Assembly: GCA_011065005.1 (NCBI GenBank)
Contig: JAAKFP010000116.1
Coordinates: 1-7,519, forward strand
From: Chlamydiota bacterium
GTDB lineage: Bacteria > Chlamydiota > Chlamydiia > Chlamydiales > Waddliaceae
Direction of reading: 5' to 3'
Length of the DNA: 7,519 bases
Below are positions 1 to 6,976 of this stretch, in pieces. Position numbers and translations under genes: made by a program. The notes under the pieces are model-generated. The model was not told where the DNA came from. It saw nothing but the letters and a program-made list of their open reading frames with translations, and made no database searches. Position 1 is the first letter of the stretch. Each line of letters starts with the position of its first letter.

Positions 1-70
1 CGAGACAGAGGACACAGAGAGTGAAAAATTTTTATTTTTTCTCTCTGTGTCCTCTGCGCTCTCTGTGGTT
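1..70. repeat. Hairpin repeat A (CTCTG family), 3' of the M20 gene
   Basis: A 16-bp perfect inverted repeat pairs 6-21 with 41-56; the AT-rich apex (24-40) adds a few A-T pairs. Beyond a three-base bulge (57-59), bases 2-5 pair with 60-63, so the left arm probably continues outside the window. The right arm carries CTCTG at 43, 52 and 61, a spacing of exactly 9 bp. It lies 14 nt past the stop of the leftward M20 gene, so it may form the 3' end of that transcript. Read leftward there is no T-tract after the stem, so it is not a standard intrinsic terminator. It resembles repeats B (3313-3469) and C (6977-7063). Confidence 0.8.
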
Positions 71-83
71 AAAATACCGAGCT

Positions 84-1460
84 TCAGCAGTTAAGAATCT
101 TCAATGCCCTGACAATGACTAAACACCCCTTTTCGAGGCGATCGATGCCGAAGTGTTCATTTGGGGCGTGTACTTGATCTCCGGGGAGTCCCAGGCCCAA
201 CAAAACCACAGAAGATTCGCTGGCGTCACTGAGCTCATTAACGATAGGAATGGATCCCCCTTCGAAAGTGTATTTCGTTTGTGACTGAAATACCTCTTGA
301 TAGGCCTGCGAGAAAGCTTGAACGATTTTTGAGGATAGATCAGACCTTACAGCTGTTCCTACGCCGGAGCGAATCTCTACATGAACATCTACACCTTCCG
401 GGGTGTTCTTTTTGATGAAGTCAGCAACAAGTTTTCCGATCTCATGAGGGTCTTGATTGGGGACAAGGCGACAGGAAATCTTTGCTTTTGCAAAGGAAGG
501 GATGACCGTTTTGAAGCCTTTGCCGGTGTACCCTCCTGAGATGCCGTTGACTTCCAGTGTGGGTCGTGTCCATGCTCGTTCGAAAGGGGAAAAGTCCCGC
601 TCTCCGCCTGTGGGTTTTGCGTTGAAAAGTCTTTCATAGTTTATCTTATCGAACTCTAGTGCGAGCTGCGATCGTTCGTCATCTGACAGAGGCTTCACAG
701 CATCATAGAAGCCGGGAATCGTGATTTTTCCTGAAGCATCTCTACATTTTGCGAGGACCTCCGCGAGAGCATGGATGGGGTTGTAGACGATGCCTCCGTG
801 CGACCCCGAATGAAGGTCCGTGGTAGATCCTTGGAGTTCGACATCCATGGTGACAATCCCTCGAACCCCCAAAGTGATCATTGGAATATCAGGTTTTAGC
901 ATTCCTAAATCTACAATTGCTAGGTAGTCGGCATGAAGGCGTTCCTTTTTCTCTTTCAGAATTTCCGACAAGCCTGCACTGCCTACCTCTTCTTCCCCTT
1001 CGATGCACAGTTTCACATTAATGGGAAGCTGACCATCCCGTTTGAGAAGAAGTTTTAAGGCTTGGAGTACGTAGAAACATTGCCCTTTGTTGTCTACTGC
1101 TCCTCGAGCATAGATTTCTCCCTCTTTGATTGTTGGATCAAAAGGCGGAGAGTCCCACAACTTTAGAGGGTCTACAGGTTGCACATCGTAGTGATTATAA
1201 ATAAGTATCGTTGGCTTATCAGGTCCTGCATGCAGGTGAGAGGCGAAAATTGTGGGATGTCCAGATGTTTCCCAAAGTTCTGTTTCGAATCCTATTTCTA
1301 TAAGGTAATCCATGAGCCATTGGGCGCATGCTAGAACATCCTGTTTGTGTTCAGATTCAGAGCTGATGCTTTGAAATTTCAGGAAGGTAAAAAAATCGCG
1401 AAGTGCTTCCTCTTTTCCTTCCGTATAAAGCTGTCTTATGATTTCAAGGTTTGTTGCCAT
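84..1460 (-). CDS. M20 family metallopeptidase (dipeptidase, carnosinase/CPG2-like)
   Basis: A 458-residue cytosolic di-zinc peptidase of the M20 family, expected to hydrolyse dipeptides or related short substrates. All family landmarks are visible. H90 and D92 lie in HYDVQP, the bridging aspartate D123 in GAVDNKG, and the general base E157 with zinc ligand E158 in EGEEEVGS. D184 is in VDLG, and the C-terminal zinc histidine H431 is in VHAPNE. H217 in DLHSG marks the lid/dimerisation domain inserted at about 195-310; this histidine reaches across the dimer in carnosinases. Length is normal. There is no signal peptide or membrane segment. The ATG overlaps the end of the upstream M48 gene by 25 bp and is preceded only by a weak AAGG about 10 nt away, so translation is probably coupled to M48. 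Family assignment is firm; the exact substrate cannot be read from sequence. Confidence 0.94.
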   Translation of the reverse strand: MATNLEIIRQLYTEGKEEALRDFFTFLKFQSISSESEHKQDVLACAQWLMDYLIEIGFETELWETSGHPTIFASHLHAGPDKPTILIYNHYDVQPVDPLKLWDSPPFDPTIKEGEIYARGAVDNKGQCFYVLQALKLLLKRDGQLPINVKLCIEGEEEVGSAGLSEILKEKKERLHADYLAIVDLGMLKPDIPMITLGVRGIVTMDVELQGSTTDLHSGSHGGIVYNPIHALAEVLAKCRDASGKITIPGFYDAVKPLSDDERSQLALEFDKINYERLFNAKPTGGERDFSPFERAWTRPTLEVNGISGGYTGKGFKTVIPSFAKAKISCRLVPNQDPHEIGKLVADFIKKNTPEGVDVHVEIRSGVGTAVRSDLSSKIVQAFSQAYQEVFQSQTKYTFEGGSIPIVNELSDASESSVVLLGLGLPGDQVHAPNEHFGIDRLEKGCLVIVRALKILNC

Positions 1461-3235
1461 CTCTGGATTGCCTTTTGGTAGGTTTGTTCTAAGTGTTGCG
1501 ATTCTTCTCCAGGATATTCTTGGATAATTTCTTCTGTAAGTAAAGAAAATTCTTCTAAGATCTCTGGTGTTGCAAGACTCATATCAAACGTTTTCCAGGT
1601 CGCGTTCATCATCTTTGCACTTGCGGCCAGCTCTCCTTTAGTGAAAAGGTTCTTCGCTGAAATGAACTCTACAACACCTTCTAGTGAGGTCGCTGCATAA
1701 TCCTGTATGCTTTGTTTTAGTGCTCCAGAGATCCGTTCCTTGTTCCCTTGGAGTTGGTATTTTTTGACATATTGCTCGACCAGCTGTTTGTGAAGATCTG
1801 CACTGAACCAGTCGCTAATCTTACGACTCGACTCCATAGTCAATTTGTTGAATTGTTGAAAGGGAGGAGTATCGGGGATCAGTGAGGATACGAGCAATAC
1901 ACACGCGGAGAGAAGGAATAGTAGATAAATTCCGAGATCCCTTTTTACACGTCGATGGTGCTTTGTAACGACCGAGGAATCTGCAGAAGCACGATCTAAG
2001 AATTCCATCCTTTCGTGGATGCTGTGGTGGTGCCAACTTGGGTGGAAGTGTGTATTTCCTGTTTTTCTTCCTAAGTCGTCCAAAGCTTGTTGCATATGTT
2101 CTGGGGGAACTCCCAGTTCGAAAACGTGTAGGTCCGCTTGCCTTTCAAACAATCTCGAGAAATAGCCGAAGACGAGACGGAAATAGATAGCGATGATGAT
2201 CGCGTAGGGAACAAAAATGGAAAAAGGATACAACACTTTCCAAGCAGGTGTAGGATGTAGCAGATCTTGGAGAATGAAATACTCATCAATTGTCTCCATA
2301 AAAAACAACGAAAACAATCCTGTGCAGACGACCATTCCGAGAATGATGATAGGATAGATCAGCAAGTGCTTTCGATAGCTGTGGCCAATTTCATGCGCCA
2401 GGATTGCTTCAATAGTTTCTGGTGAGAAGTCGTTGAGAAGACGTTTTGTGAACATCACATACCGAAACTTTGGAAGTATGCCAATGATGCCGGCAGTGTA
2501 GGCATGATCCATCACCGTCCATGTTTTCATACCTGCATGCTTGAAGTTGGCTTTACGGCAGAGGTTCTCCAACCTGTCAAGAAGCACAGAATCTCGAATG
2601 GGTTTGCACTTCCAGATTGCTTGGATCAAAGGGGGAAAGAAGAGCATGATCAGAACAAGAAACAACACTGTGATCACAAAAAGGATTACAGTGCCAATGA
2701 GAGAGTCTTCTTGCAAGAAGAACACTTTTTGGAGTTCTGCACTCGGATAGAGCTTCGCTAAGTCGAAAATCAACGAAAACAAGAGAAACGGGATCGCAAA
2801 GGGAATGACTAAGCGAAGTTGTGTGAACCCATAATCCCACGCGGAGCGTACCGCGCCTCTTGCGCCTGCAGGGATGCATTCGTAGGCGGAAACATGGTAC
2901 GTGTACAATCCCAGGAAATAGAGCAGAACCGAAAAGAGAGCCACCAGAGCAGTAGAATCGGGGAACAGACGTTGTCCCGCGATGATAAAATGATAGAAAG
3001 CTAAAAATGCGATCAGGTCGAGGTTGACGGCAAAGAGTAAAGCATTTTTATTGCGACGGATAGCTTTCTTGAGGAGTCTATTTTGGAAGTAGATGATACC
3101 GAGTAACAGAACATAGACTCCCATTCCCAATAGAAAGGCTGTGGTAGGCGAAGCAAACCAGTCGTTGCCATTTCCCATCGGCGCAAAGCTAATTAATACT
3201 AAAACGACTACTAAAAAGATGATGTTGGAAAACAA
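1436..3235 (-). CDS. M48 family integral-membrane zinc metalloprotease (Ste24/HtpX-like)
   Basis: A 599-residue membrane protease. The zinc motif HEIGH is at 281-285 (H281, E282 catalytic, H285). The third ligand is E364 in SRLFERQAD, the usual M48 follow-up motif. A family-like HPS segment follows near 398, unusually rich in histidine (H396, H398, H402-404, H407). About nine hydrophobic segments are visible: 1-20, 31-50, 65-85, 94-113, 141-160, 179-204, 291-312, 334-352 and 434-453. The last is followed by a soluble tail of about 145 residues that I do not recognise. The long N-terminal membrane region is more like Ste24-type enzymes than the roughly 290-residue HtpX. Start: TTG at 3233-3235 is chosen because CGGAGG lies 4 nt upstream; starting at M20 would delete the first hydrophobic segment. 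First gene of a two-gene unit with M20. A role in membrane-protein quality control or peptide turnover is inferred. Confidence 0.9.
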   Translation of the reverse strand: MFSNIIFLVVVLVLISFAPMGNGNDWFASPTTAFLLGMGVYVLLLGIIYFQNRLLKKAIRRNKNALLFAVNLDLIAFLAFYHFIIAGQRLFPDSTALVALFSVLLYFLGLYTYHVSAYECIPAGARGAVRSAWDYGFTQLRLVIPFAIPFLLFSLIFDLAKLYPSAELQKVFFLQEDSLIGTVILFVITVLFLVLIMLFFPPLIQAIWKCKPIRDSVLLDRLENLCRKANFKHAGMKTWTVMDHAYTAGIIGILPKFRYVMFTKRLLNDFSPETIEAILAHEIGHSYRKHLLIYPIIILGMVVCTGLFSLFFMETIDEYFILQDLLHPTPAWKVLYPFSIFVPYAIIIAIYFRLVFGYFSRLFERQADLHVFELGVPPEHMQQALDDLGRKTGNTHFHPSWHHHSIHERMEFLDRASADSSVVTKHHRRVKRDLGIYLLFLLSACVLLVSSLIPDTPPFQQFNKLTMESSRKISDWFSADLHKQLVEQYVKKYQLQGNKERISGALKQSIQDYAATSLEGVVEFISAKNLFTKGELAASAKMMNATWKTFDMSLATPEILEEFSLLTEEIIQEYPGEESQHLEQTYQKAIQRWQQTLKS

Positions 3236-3239
3236 AGTA

Positions 3240-3245
3240 CCTCCG
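3240..3245 (-). promoter_or_regulatory. Strong Shine-Dalgarno fixing a TTG start for M48
   Basis: Read leftward, CGGAGG is followed by TACT and then TTG, which opens the M48 frame. It is the only strong ribosome binding site seen before any gene here; M19, the symporter, mnmA and M20 all have weak or no such site. It supports the non-ATG start. Confidence 0.7.
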
Positions 3246-3271
3246 TCTGCAAAATCTCGGTATTCTTCGCC

Positions 3272-3300
3272 ATTATCGTTAACTGCAGAATAAATCTAAA
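3272..3300 (-). promoter_or_regulatory. Candidate sigma70-type promoter for the M48-M20 unit
   Basis: Read leftward, TTTAGA (3300-3295, 4 of 6 to the -35 consensus), a 17-bp spacer and GATAAT (3277-3272, 5 of 6 to the -10 consensus). Transcription would begin near 3265, giving a leader of about 30 nt that includes the CGGAGG site. Position and spacing fit well, but the call rests on consensus matching alone. Confidence 0.4.
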
Positions 3301-3312
3301 GAAACCATCTGA

Positions 3313-3469
3313 TAAATTTTTACCACAGATGCACACAGATACACACAGATGAGATGTAAACACAGATACACCCATCTCTTTAGGAATTGTTCCATTTCCT
3401 AAAGAAGCATCAAAGATAAGGAGAGTAAAATATCTGTGCCTATCTGTGTGTATCTGTGGTAAAAAATTA
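3313..3469. repeat. Inverted repeat B (ATCTG family), 157 bp, in the divergent intergenic region
   Basis: Arms 3313-3350 and 3432-3469 are complementary at 34 of 38 positions and enclose 81 bp. The right arm has ATCTG at 3432, 3442 and 3452, exactly 10 bp apart, and the left arm mirrors this with CAGAT at 3326, 3336 and 3346. A further CAGAT sits at 3363. Both arms end outward in A/T runs. It lies between two divergent genes, upstream of both, so it cannot be a terminator for either of them. Terminal inverted repeats around a short non-coding core resemble a MITE, but I found no clear target-site duplication. With the candidate promoter at 3272-3300 it accounts for most of this 329-bp gene-free stretch. 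Confidence 0.8.
3377..3405. repeat. Perfect 10-bp palindrome nested in the core of repeat B
   Basis: TCTTTAGGAA (3377-3386) and TTCCTAAAGA (3396-3405) are perfectly complementary around a 9-nt loop. An alternative smaller dyad, GGAA-TTG-TTCC, overlaps it at 3383-3393. It sits near the middle of the repeat B core, so a transcript through the region could fold into a stem within a stem. It could equally be a protein-binding dyad. Confidence 0.55.
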
Positions 3470-3545
3470 AAGTTTTAGCAAAAACCGTCTAATGCTCAGT
3501 TGGATGGGGCGAGGAATTTATTTTCTGGAAATAGATTTTCCGATT

Positions 3546-3558
3546 CAGTATCGTACTG
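3546..3558. promoter_or_regulatory. Small operator-like dyad just before the M19 start
   Basis: CAGTA-TCG-TACTG is a perfect 5-bp dyad ending 6 nt before the M19 ATG. Another 5-bp dyad, GGAAA/TTTCC, lies next to it at 3527-3541. Their closeness to the start suggests a repressor site or a weak structure over the initiation region, but such short dyads also arise by chance. A TCTAAT -10-like hexamer at 3488-3493 is the best promoter hint for the rightward genes and has no convincing -35. Confidence 0.2.
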
Positions 3559-3564
3559 GCTATT

Positions 3565-4560
3565 ATGTACCGACCAGTAGCTGATTTACATTGCGATTTA
3601 CTGCTTTATCTCGCTGGAGAGGATCACCGCTCTGCCTACGATTTGGCAGCTCGCTGTTCTATCCCCCAAATGCGTGCCGGCCATGTGGTCGCTCAAGTGC
3701 TGCCCGTTTTCTCTTTTACAGGGCCGAAATCGTCACAGGCGGGATGGACACAAGTGGAACTATTCAAAAAACTGCCCTACCTGTATCCCGATTCCTTTGA
3801 GATCATCCAAAAACCTGTACAGCTCCACGCCAGACACCGAAAAGATAAAATCGGCATCATGCTTGCCTTCGAAAACGCTTCGAGTTTCTGCGATGAAGAA
3901 GAAAATCTCGACAACGCTTTTCAAAGGTTATCCAAGGTTGAAGAGCAATGGACAAAAATCATCTACATCAGCATGACCTGGAACACCGAAAATCGCTTTG
4001 GCGGTGGAACCCATACAAATGCTGGCATCAAGGAGGACGGCAAACGGCTCCTCAATTTTCTCCATCAACGTAAAATTGCAGTCGACCTCAGCCACGCCTC
4101 AGATAAACTTGCCAACGATATTCTCAATACAATTACGAAACACAACCTTGACATCCCAGTTCTTGCAAGTCATTCCAACTTTCGGTCGATCAAGGATCAC
4201 TCTCGAAATCTTCCCGATGAGATTTCTAAAGAGGTGATTAGCCGGGGAGGGGTAATTGGGGTGAACTTTATCAGACCTTTTGTAGGAGATGAAGAGAATT
4301 TTGTCAGGCAGCTAGAATTTGGACTGAACCTTGGCGCGGAGAATCATCTTTGCTTTGGAGCGGATTTCTTCTTTGAGGGGGATGTTGACTCTCCAGATCA
4401 AGATTCTCAAGGGTGGTTTTTTTCTGCGTATCCCGATTCGGGGTGTTATCCTGTTTTGTTGGAACAATGGAGAAAAAAATTGGGGCTTACCGAAAAAGCT
4501 TTGGATCAGATATCTTACTCCAACGTTAAGAAATTCATACAAACACGAATTCTTCACTAG
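3565..4560 (+). CDS. Peptidase M19 (renal/membrane dipeptidase family)
   Basis: A 331-residue TIM-barrel di-zinc dipeptidase of the M19 family; members cleave dipeptides and often accept a D-residue at the C-terminal position. The full active-site set is visible by analogy with human DPEP1. H9 and D11 lie in DLHCD, and the bridging glutamate E103 in AFENASS. H177 is in VDLSHAS, H203 in ASHSNF, the substrate-binding R214 in SRNLPDE, and D267 in GADFFF. The ATG is the first possible start: an in-frame stop lies at 3532-3534, and DxHxD begins at residue 7, as expected for a bacterial enzyme without a signal peptide. No clear Shine-Dalgarno precedes it. The symporter gene follows after 10 nt, so the two are probably co-transcribed. 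A natural substrate, for example host peptides or D-residue dipeptides from cell-wall turnover, cannot be assigned. Confidence 0.94.
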   Translation: MYRPVADLHCDLLLYLAGEDHRSAYDLAARCSIPQMRAGHVVAQVLPVFSFTGPKSSQAGWTQVELFKKLPYLYPDSFEIIQKPVQLHARHRKDKIGIMLAFENASSFCDEEENLDNAFQRLSKVEEQWTKIIYISMTWNTENRFGGGTHTNAGIKEDGKRLLNFLHQRKIAVDLSHASDKLANDILNTITKHNLDIPVLASHSNFRSIKDHSRNLPDEISKEVISRGGVIGVNFIRPFVGDEENFVRQLEFGLNLGAENHLCFGADFFFEGDVDSPDQDSQGWFFSAYPDSGCYPVLLEQWRKKLGLTEKALDQISYSNVKKFIQTRILH

Positions 4561-4570
4561 TTGAGATCTT

Positions 4571-5821
4571 ATGAAAAGTGCAGTACTCCTGAAAGTGGTG
4601 ATAGCGATCGTACTCGCCATAGTTGCGGGGTTTATTGCTGGGCCGGAGTCCACAATTTTCGGGGTCCCTTGGGTTAGCATTTTTAACCTGATAGGACAGC
4701 TATTCCTCAGTGCATTGACCCTTGTTGTTGTTCCTCTTGTTGTCTCTTCGATAATCACAGGAGTCTCGCGAATAGGACAGGAGGAATCGTTTGGAAGCTT
4801 GGGGCTTCAGACATTTTTTTACTTCGTTCTAACAAGTTTTCTCGCAGTGTTATTGGGTGTCGTTATTGTGATGTTGATTGCTCCCGGAGCCTCTTTTGAC
4901 ACTTCCGTATTAACAAGCCAGGTTGATGCCGCTCCCCTTGGCGCTTTGGAGGAGTATGCTTCCGATGGGGTTTTTGATAAGTTTGAGCAGATTTTATTCC
5001 GACTGATCCCTTCGAACATCCTTGCCGTAGCCTCTCAAGGGCAGATGTTAGGGCTGATCTTCTTTAGTTTACTCTTTGGATTTTTTAGCACGAGGATTGA
5101 GGCGAACCTCTCCAAGATAATGATTAGCTTTTGGAATGGTGTTTTTCAAATCATGATGCAGATGACACATCTCGTGATGAGGGCTCTTCCCGTTGGTGTC
5201 TTTGGACTGACGGCAAAAGTTGTTGCCACGACAGGGCTCGAAACGATAAAACCCGTAGTTCTTTTCTTCTTTACCGCTGTTCTCGCTTTAGCTATTTACA
5301 TGTTTATCGTTCTTCCACTCCTTTTAAAGCTTGTAAGAGGGATCAACCCCATTAAACATTTTCGTGCTGTGGGGCCTGCACTGATTACAGCGTTTACCAC
5401 AAGTTCGACGGCGGCGACTCTACCCATCACGATGGAGTGCATGGAAAAAAGGGCAGGGGTTCCGAACCGGATTTGCAGCTTCATCCTTCCTCTCGGAACG
5501 ACTATCAACCTCACAGGAACGGCTATTTATGCAACAATAGCAGTTATCTTCATTGCTCAAGCTTATGGCCTGGAAATGACACCGCCGATACTCTTTACCA
5601 TTATTTTGATGGGGATGTTTACGGCTCTAGGCATGGTTGCAGGTATTCCTTCGGGAAGCCTAATCACCATTGTCGTCATCCTGCAAACGATAGGACTGCC
5701 GCCCGACGGCATCGTCCTCATTCTTGCTGTCGAAAGGATTCTTGATATGGTTCGTACCACCGTCAGCGTCTTCGGGAATACCTGCTGCACAGCTCTCGTT
5801 CGTTATGAAGAGTTGCAATAA
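4571..5821 (+). CDS. DAACS/SDF-family dicarboxylate or amino acid:cation symporter
   Basis: A 416-residue inner-membrane secondary transporter of the glutamate/dicarboxylate family with the GltPh-type fold, hydrophobic throughout. Family landmarks: the serine-rich HP1 tip TSSTAATLP (277-285), the TM7 motif GTTINLTGT (309-317), the HP2 tip GIPSGS (358-363) and TM8 LDMVRTTVSVFGN (391-403). By alignment with GltPh, the substrate residues D392 and R395 are kept, which favours an acidic substrate such as glutamate, aspartate or a C4-dicarboxylate. The cation-site aspartates are not kept: D312 is T315 and D405 is N403; in addition N401 is S399 and D390 is E388. DctA also has N at the D405 position but keeps NLDGT. 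The coupling ion is therefore uncertain. The ATG lies 10 nt after M19 with only a weak GAG upstream, consistent with coupled translation. Confidence 0.94.
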   Translation: MKSAVLLKVVIAIVLAIVAGFIAGPESTIFGVPWVSIFNLIGQLFLSALTLVVVPLVVSSIITGVSRIGQEESFGSLGLQTFFYFVLTSFLAVLLGVVIVMLIAPGASFDTSVLTSQVDAAPLGALEEYASDGVFDKFEQILFRLIPSNILAVASQGQMLGLIFFSLLFGFFSTRIEANLSKIMISFWNGVFQIMMQMTHLVMRALPVGVFGLTAKVVATTGLETIKPVVLFFFTAVLALAIYMFIVLPLLLKLVRGINPIKHFRAVGPALITAFTTSSTAATLPITMECMEKRAGVPNRICSFILPLGTTINLTGTAIYATIAVIFIAQAYGLEMTPPILFTIILMGMFTALGMVAGIPSGSLITIVVILQTIGLPPDGIVLILAVERILDMVRTTVSVFGNTCCTALVRYEELQ

Positions 5822-5841
5822 TCAAATTATTCATGATATAC

Positions 5842-5869
5842 TTGACGTATCCAGTTAACAGATAATTAT
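5842..5869 (+). promoter_or_regulatory. Weak candidate promoter for mnmA
   Basis: In the 54-bp AT-rich gap after the symporter, TTGACG (5842-5847, 5 of 6 to the -35 consensus) is followed after 16 bp by AATTAT (4 of 6 to the -10 consensus). GATAAT at 5861-5866 is a better -10, but lies only 13 bp from the -35. Either would start transcription at or just before the ATG at 5876. No terminator separates the symporter from mnmA, so read-through is an equal possibility. Confidence 0.22.
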
Positions 5870-5875
5870 TTAACT

Positions 5876-6967
5876 ATGAACAGCAAAAAAACCATCGTCG
5901 TCGGAATGTCAGGAGGAGTGGACTCCTCTGTCGCGGCCCTGCTGTTAAAACAGCAAGGATATCGCGTTATTGGCATGTTCATGAAAAACTGGGAAGAAAA
6001 AGATGAGAATGGCACCTGCCAATCCGCCAAAGAATATGATGATGTTGCGCGCGTCTGCAATAAGATTGATATTCCCTACTATTCTGTGAACTTTACTAAA
6101 GAGTATTGGGATAACGTTTTTGCTCAATGCCTAGAAGAGTTTAAGAAAGGGCACACTCCCAACCCTGATGTTCTTTGTAACCGTGAAATCAAGTTCAAGG
6201 TTCTTTTGGAAAAAGCCAAAGAGTTAGATGGCGACTACCTGGCAACGGGGCACTACTGCCAGATTGGAGAAAATGATGGGGAGTGTCAATTGCTTAAAGG
6301 TGCTGACCCCAATAAAGATCAGAGCTACTTTCTCTATACGATAACAAGTGAAACCTTACGATCTGTACTTTTCCCCATCGGAGGGATGCTCAAGAGCGAG
6401 GTCAGAGAGATCGCCCGTAAACATGATCTCCCCACTGCCGAGAAAAAAGATAGCACCGGCATCTGCTTCATTGGAGAGCGTAACTTTAAAACATTTCTCA
6501 ACCAATATATCGATTTCCAGCCAGGGGATTTTGAGAACACCAAAGGGGACGTGGTCGGAAAACACGACGGGGTCTCATTCTACACCATCGGCCAACGAAA
6601 AGGATTAGGGATCGGAGGGGCAGGCGATGCCTGGTATGTCGTCGGAAAAGATATCCCTCGGAATGTGGTGATCATTGACCAGGGGGCAAACCATCCTGCT
6701 CTCTTCTCAGATCGACTCGCCGCCACAGAACTCAGCTGGGTGTCACCAAAAGGGCCGCCAGCCCTCCCATGTACATGCTCCTCAAAGATTCGCTACCGCC
6801 AGGCCGACCATCCTTGCACTCTCAAAGAGATTCATGAAGGCAAAGCTCTCGTGGAATTTCCAGACCCTCAAAGAGCCGTCACCCCCAGACAGTCCATCGT
6901 CTTCTATGACGGCAACACCTGCCTCGGCGGAGGAACGATTTTGGGAGAGAGCGGAGGACAGGAGTAG
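5876..6967 (+). CDS. mnmA: tRNA-Uridine 2-sulfurtransferase MnmA
   Basis: A 363-residue cytosolic enzyme that thiolates U34 at carbon 2 in the wobble position of tRNA-Lys, tRNA-Glu and tRNA-Gln. It activates the base with ATP and receives sulfur as a persulfide from the IscS/Tus relay or an equivalent donor. The N-terminal PP-loop is SGGVDSS (12-18). Catalytic cysteines are C101 in LCNREIKF, which matches the family TPNPDxxCNxxIKF motif, and C197 in STGICFIGER. Other landmarks are DYLATGHY (120-127), KDQSYFLY (147-154) and TIGQRKGLGIGG (237-248), followed by the C-terminal beta-barrel domain. Length matches the family (E. coli about 368). No Shine-Dalgarno precedes the ATG; AGTTAA (5853-5858) and TTAACT (5870-5875) form a small dyad just upstream. 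The stop is 9 nt before hairpin repeat C. Confidence 0.97.
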   Translation: MNSKKTIVVGMSGGVDSSVAALLLKQQGYRVIGMFMKNWEEKDENGTCQSAKEYDDVARVCNKIDIPYYSVNFTKEYWDNVFAQCLEEFKKGHTPNPDVLCNREIKFKVLLEKAKELDGDYLATGHYCQIGENDGECQLLKGADPNKDQSYFLYTITSETLRSVLFPIGGMLKSEVREIARKHDLPTAEKKDSTGICFIGERNFKTFLNQYIDFQPGDFENTKGDVVGKHDGVSFYTIGQRKGLGIGGAGDAWYVVGKDIPRNVVIIDQGANHPALFSDRLAATELSWVSPKGPPALPCTCSSKIRYRQADHPCTLKEIHEGKALVEFPDPQRAVTPRQSIVFYDGNTCLGGGTILGESGGQE

Positions 6968-6976
6968 AAGAAAAAA

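Noticed and set aside
1..70. Standard Rho-independent terminator for M20
   Set aside because: The stem is good, but in the leftward direction it is not followed by a T-tract within the window; I kept it only as a hairpin repeat with a possible 3'-end role.
3314..3469. CRISPR array reading of the regularly spaced CACAGAT words
   Set aside because: The spacing is 10 bp with no unique spacers, the arms are inverted copies of each other and no cas genes are present.
4312..4758. 148-residue minus-strand frame opposite M19 and the symporter
   Set aside because: It is low in motifs and lies opposite two strongly supported genes; it is a reverse-strand shadow.
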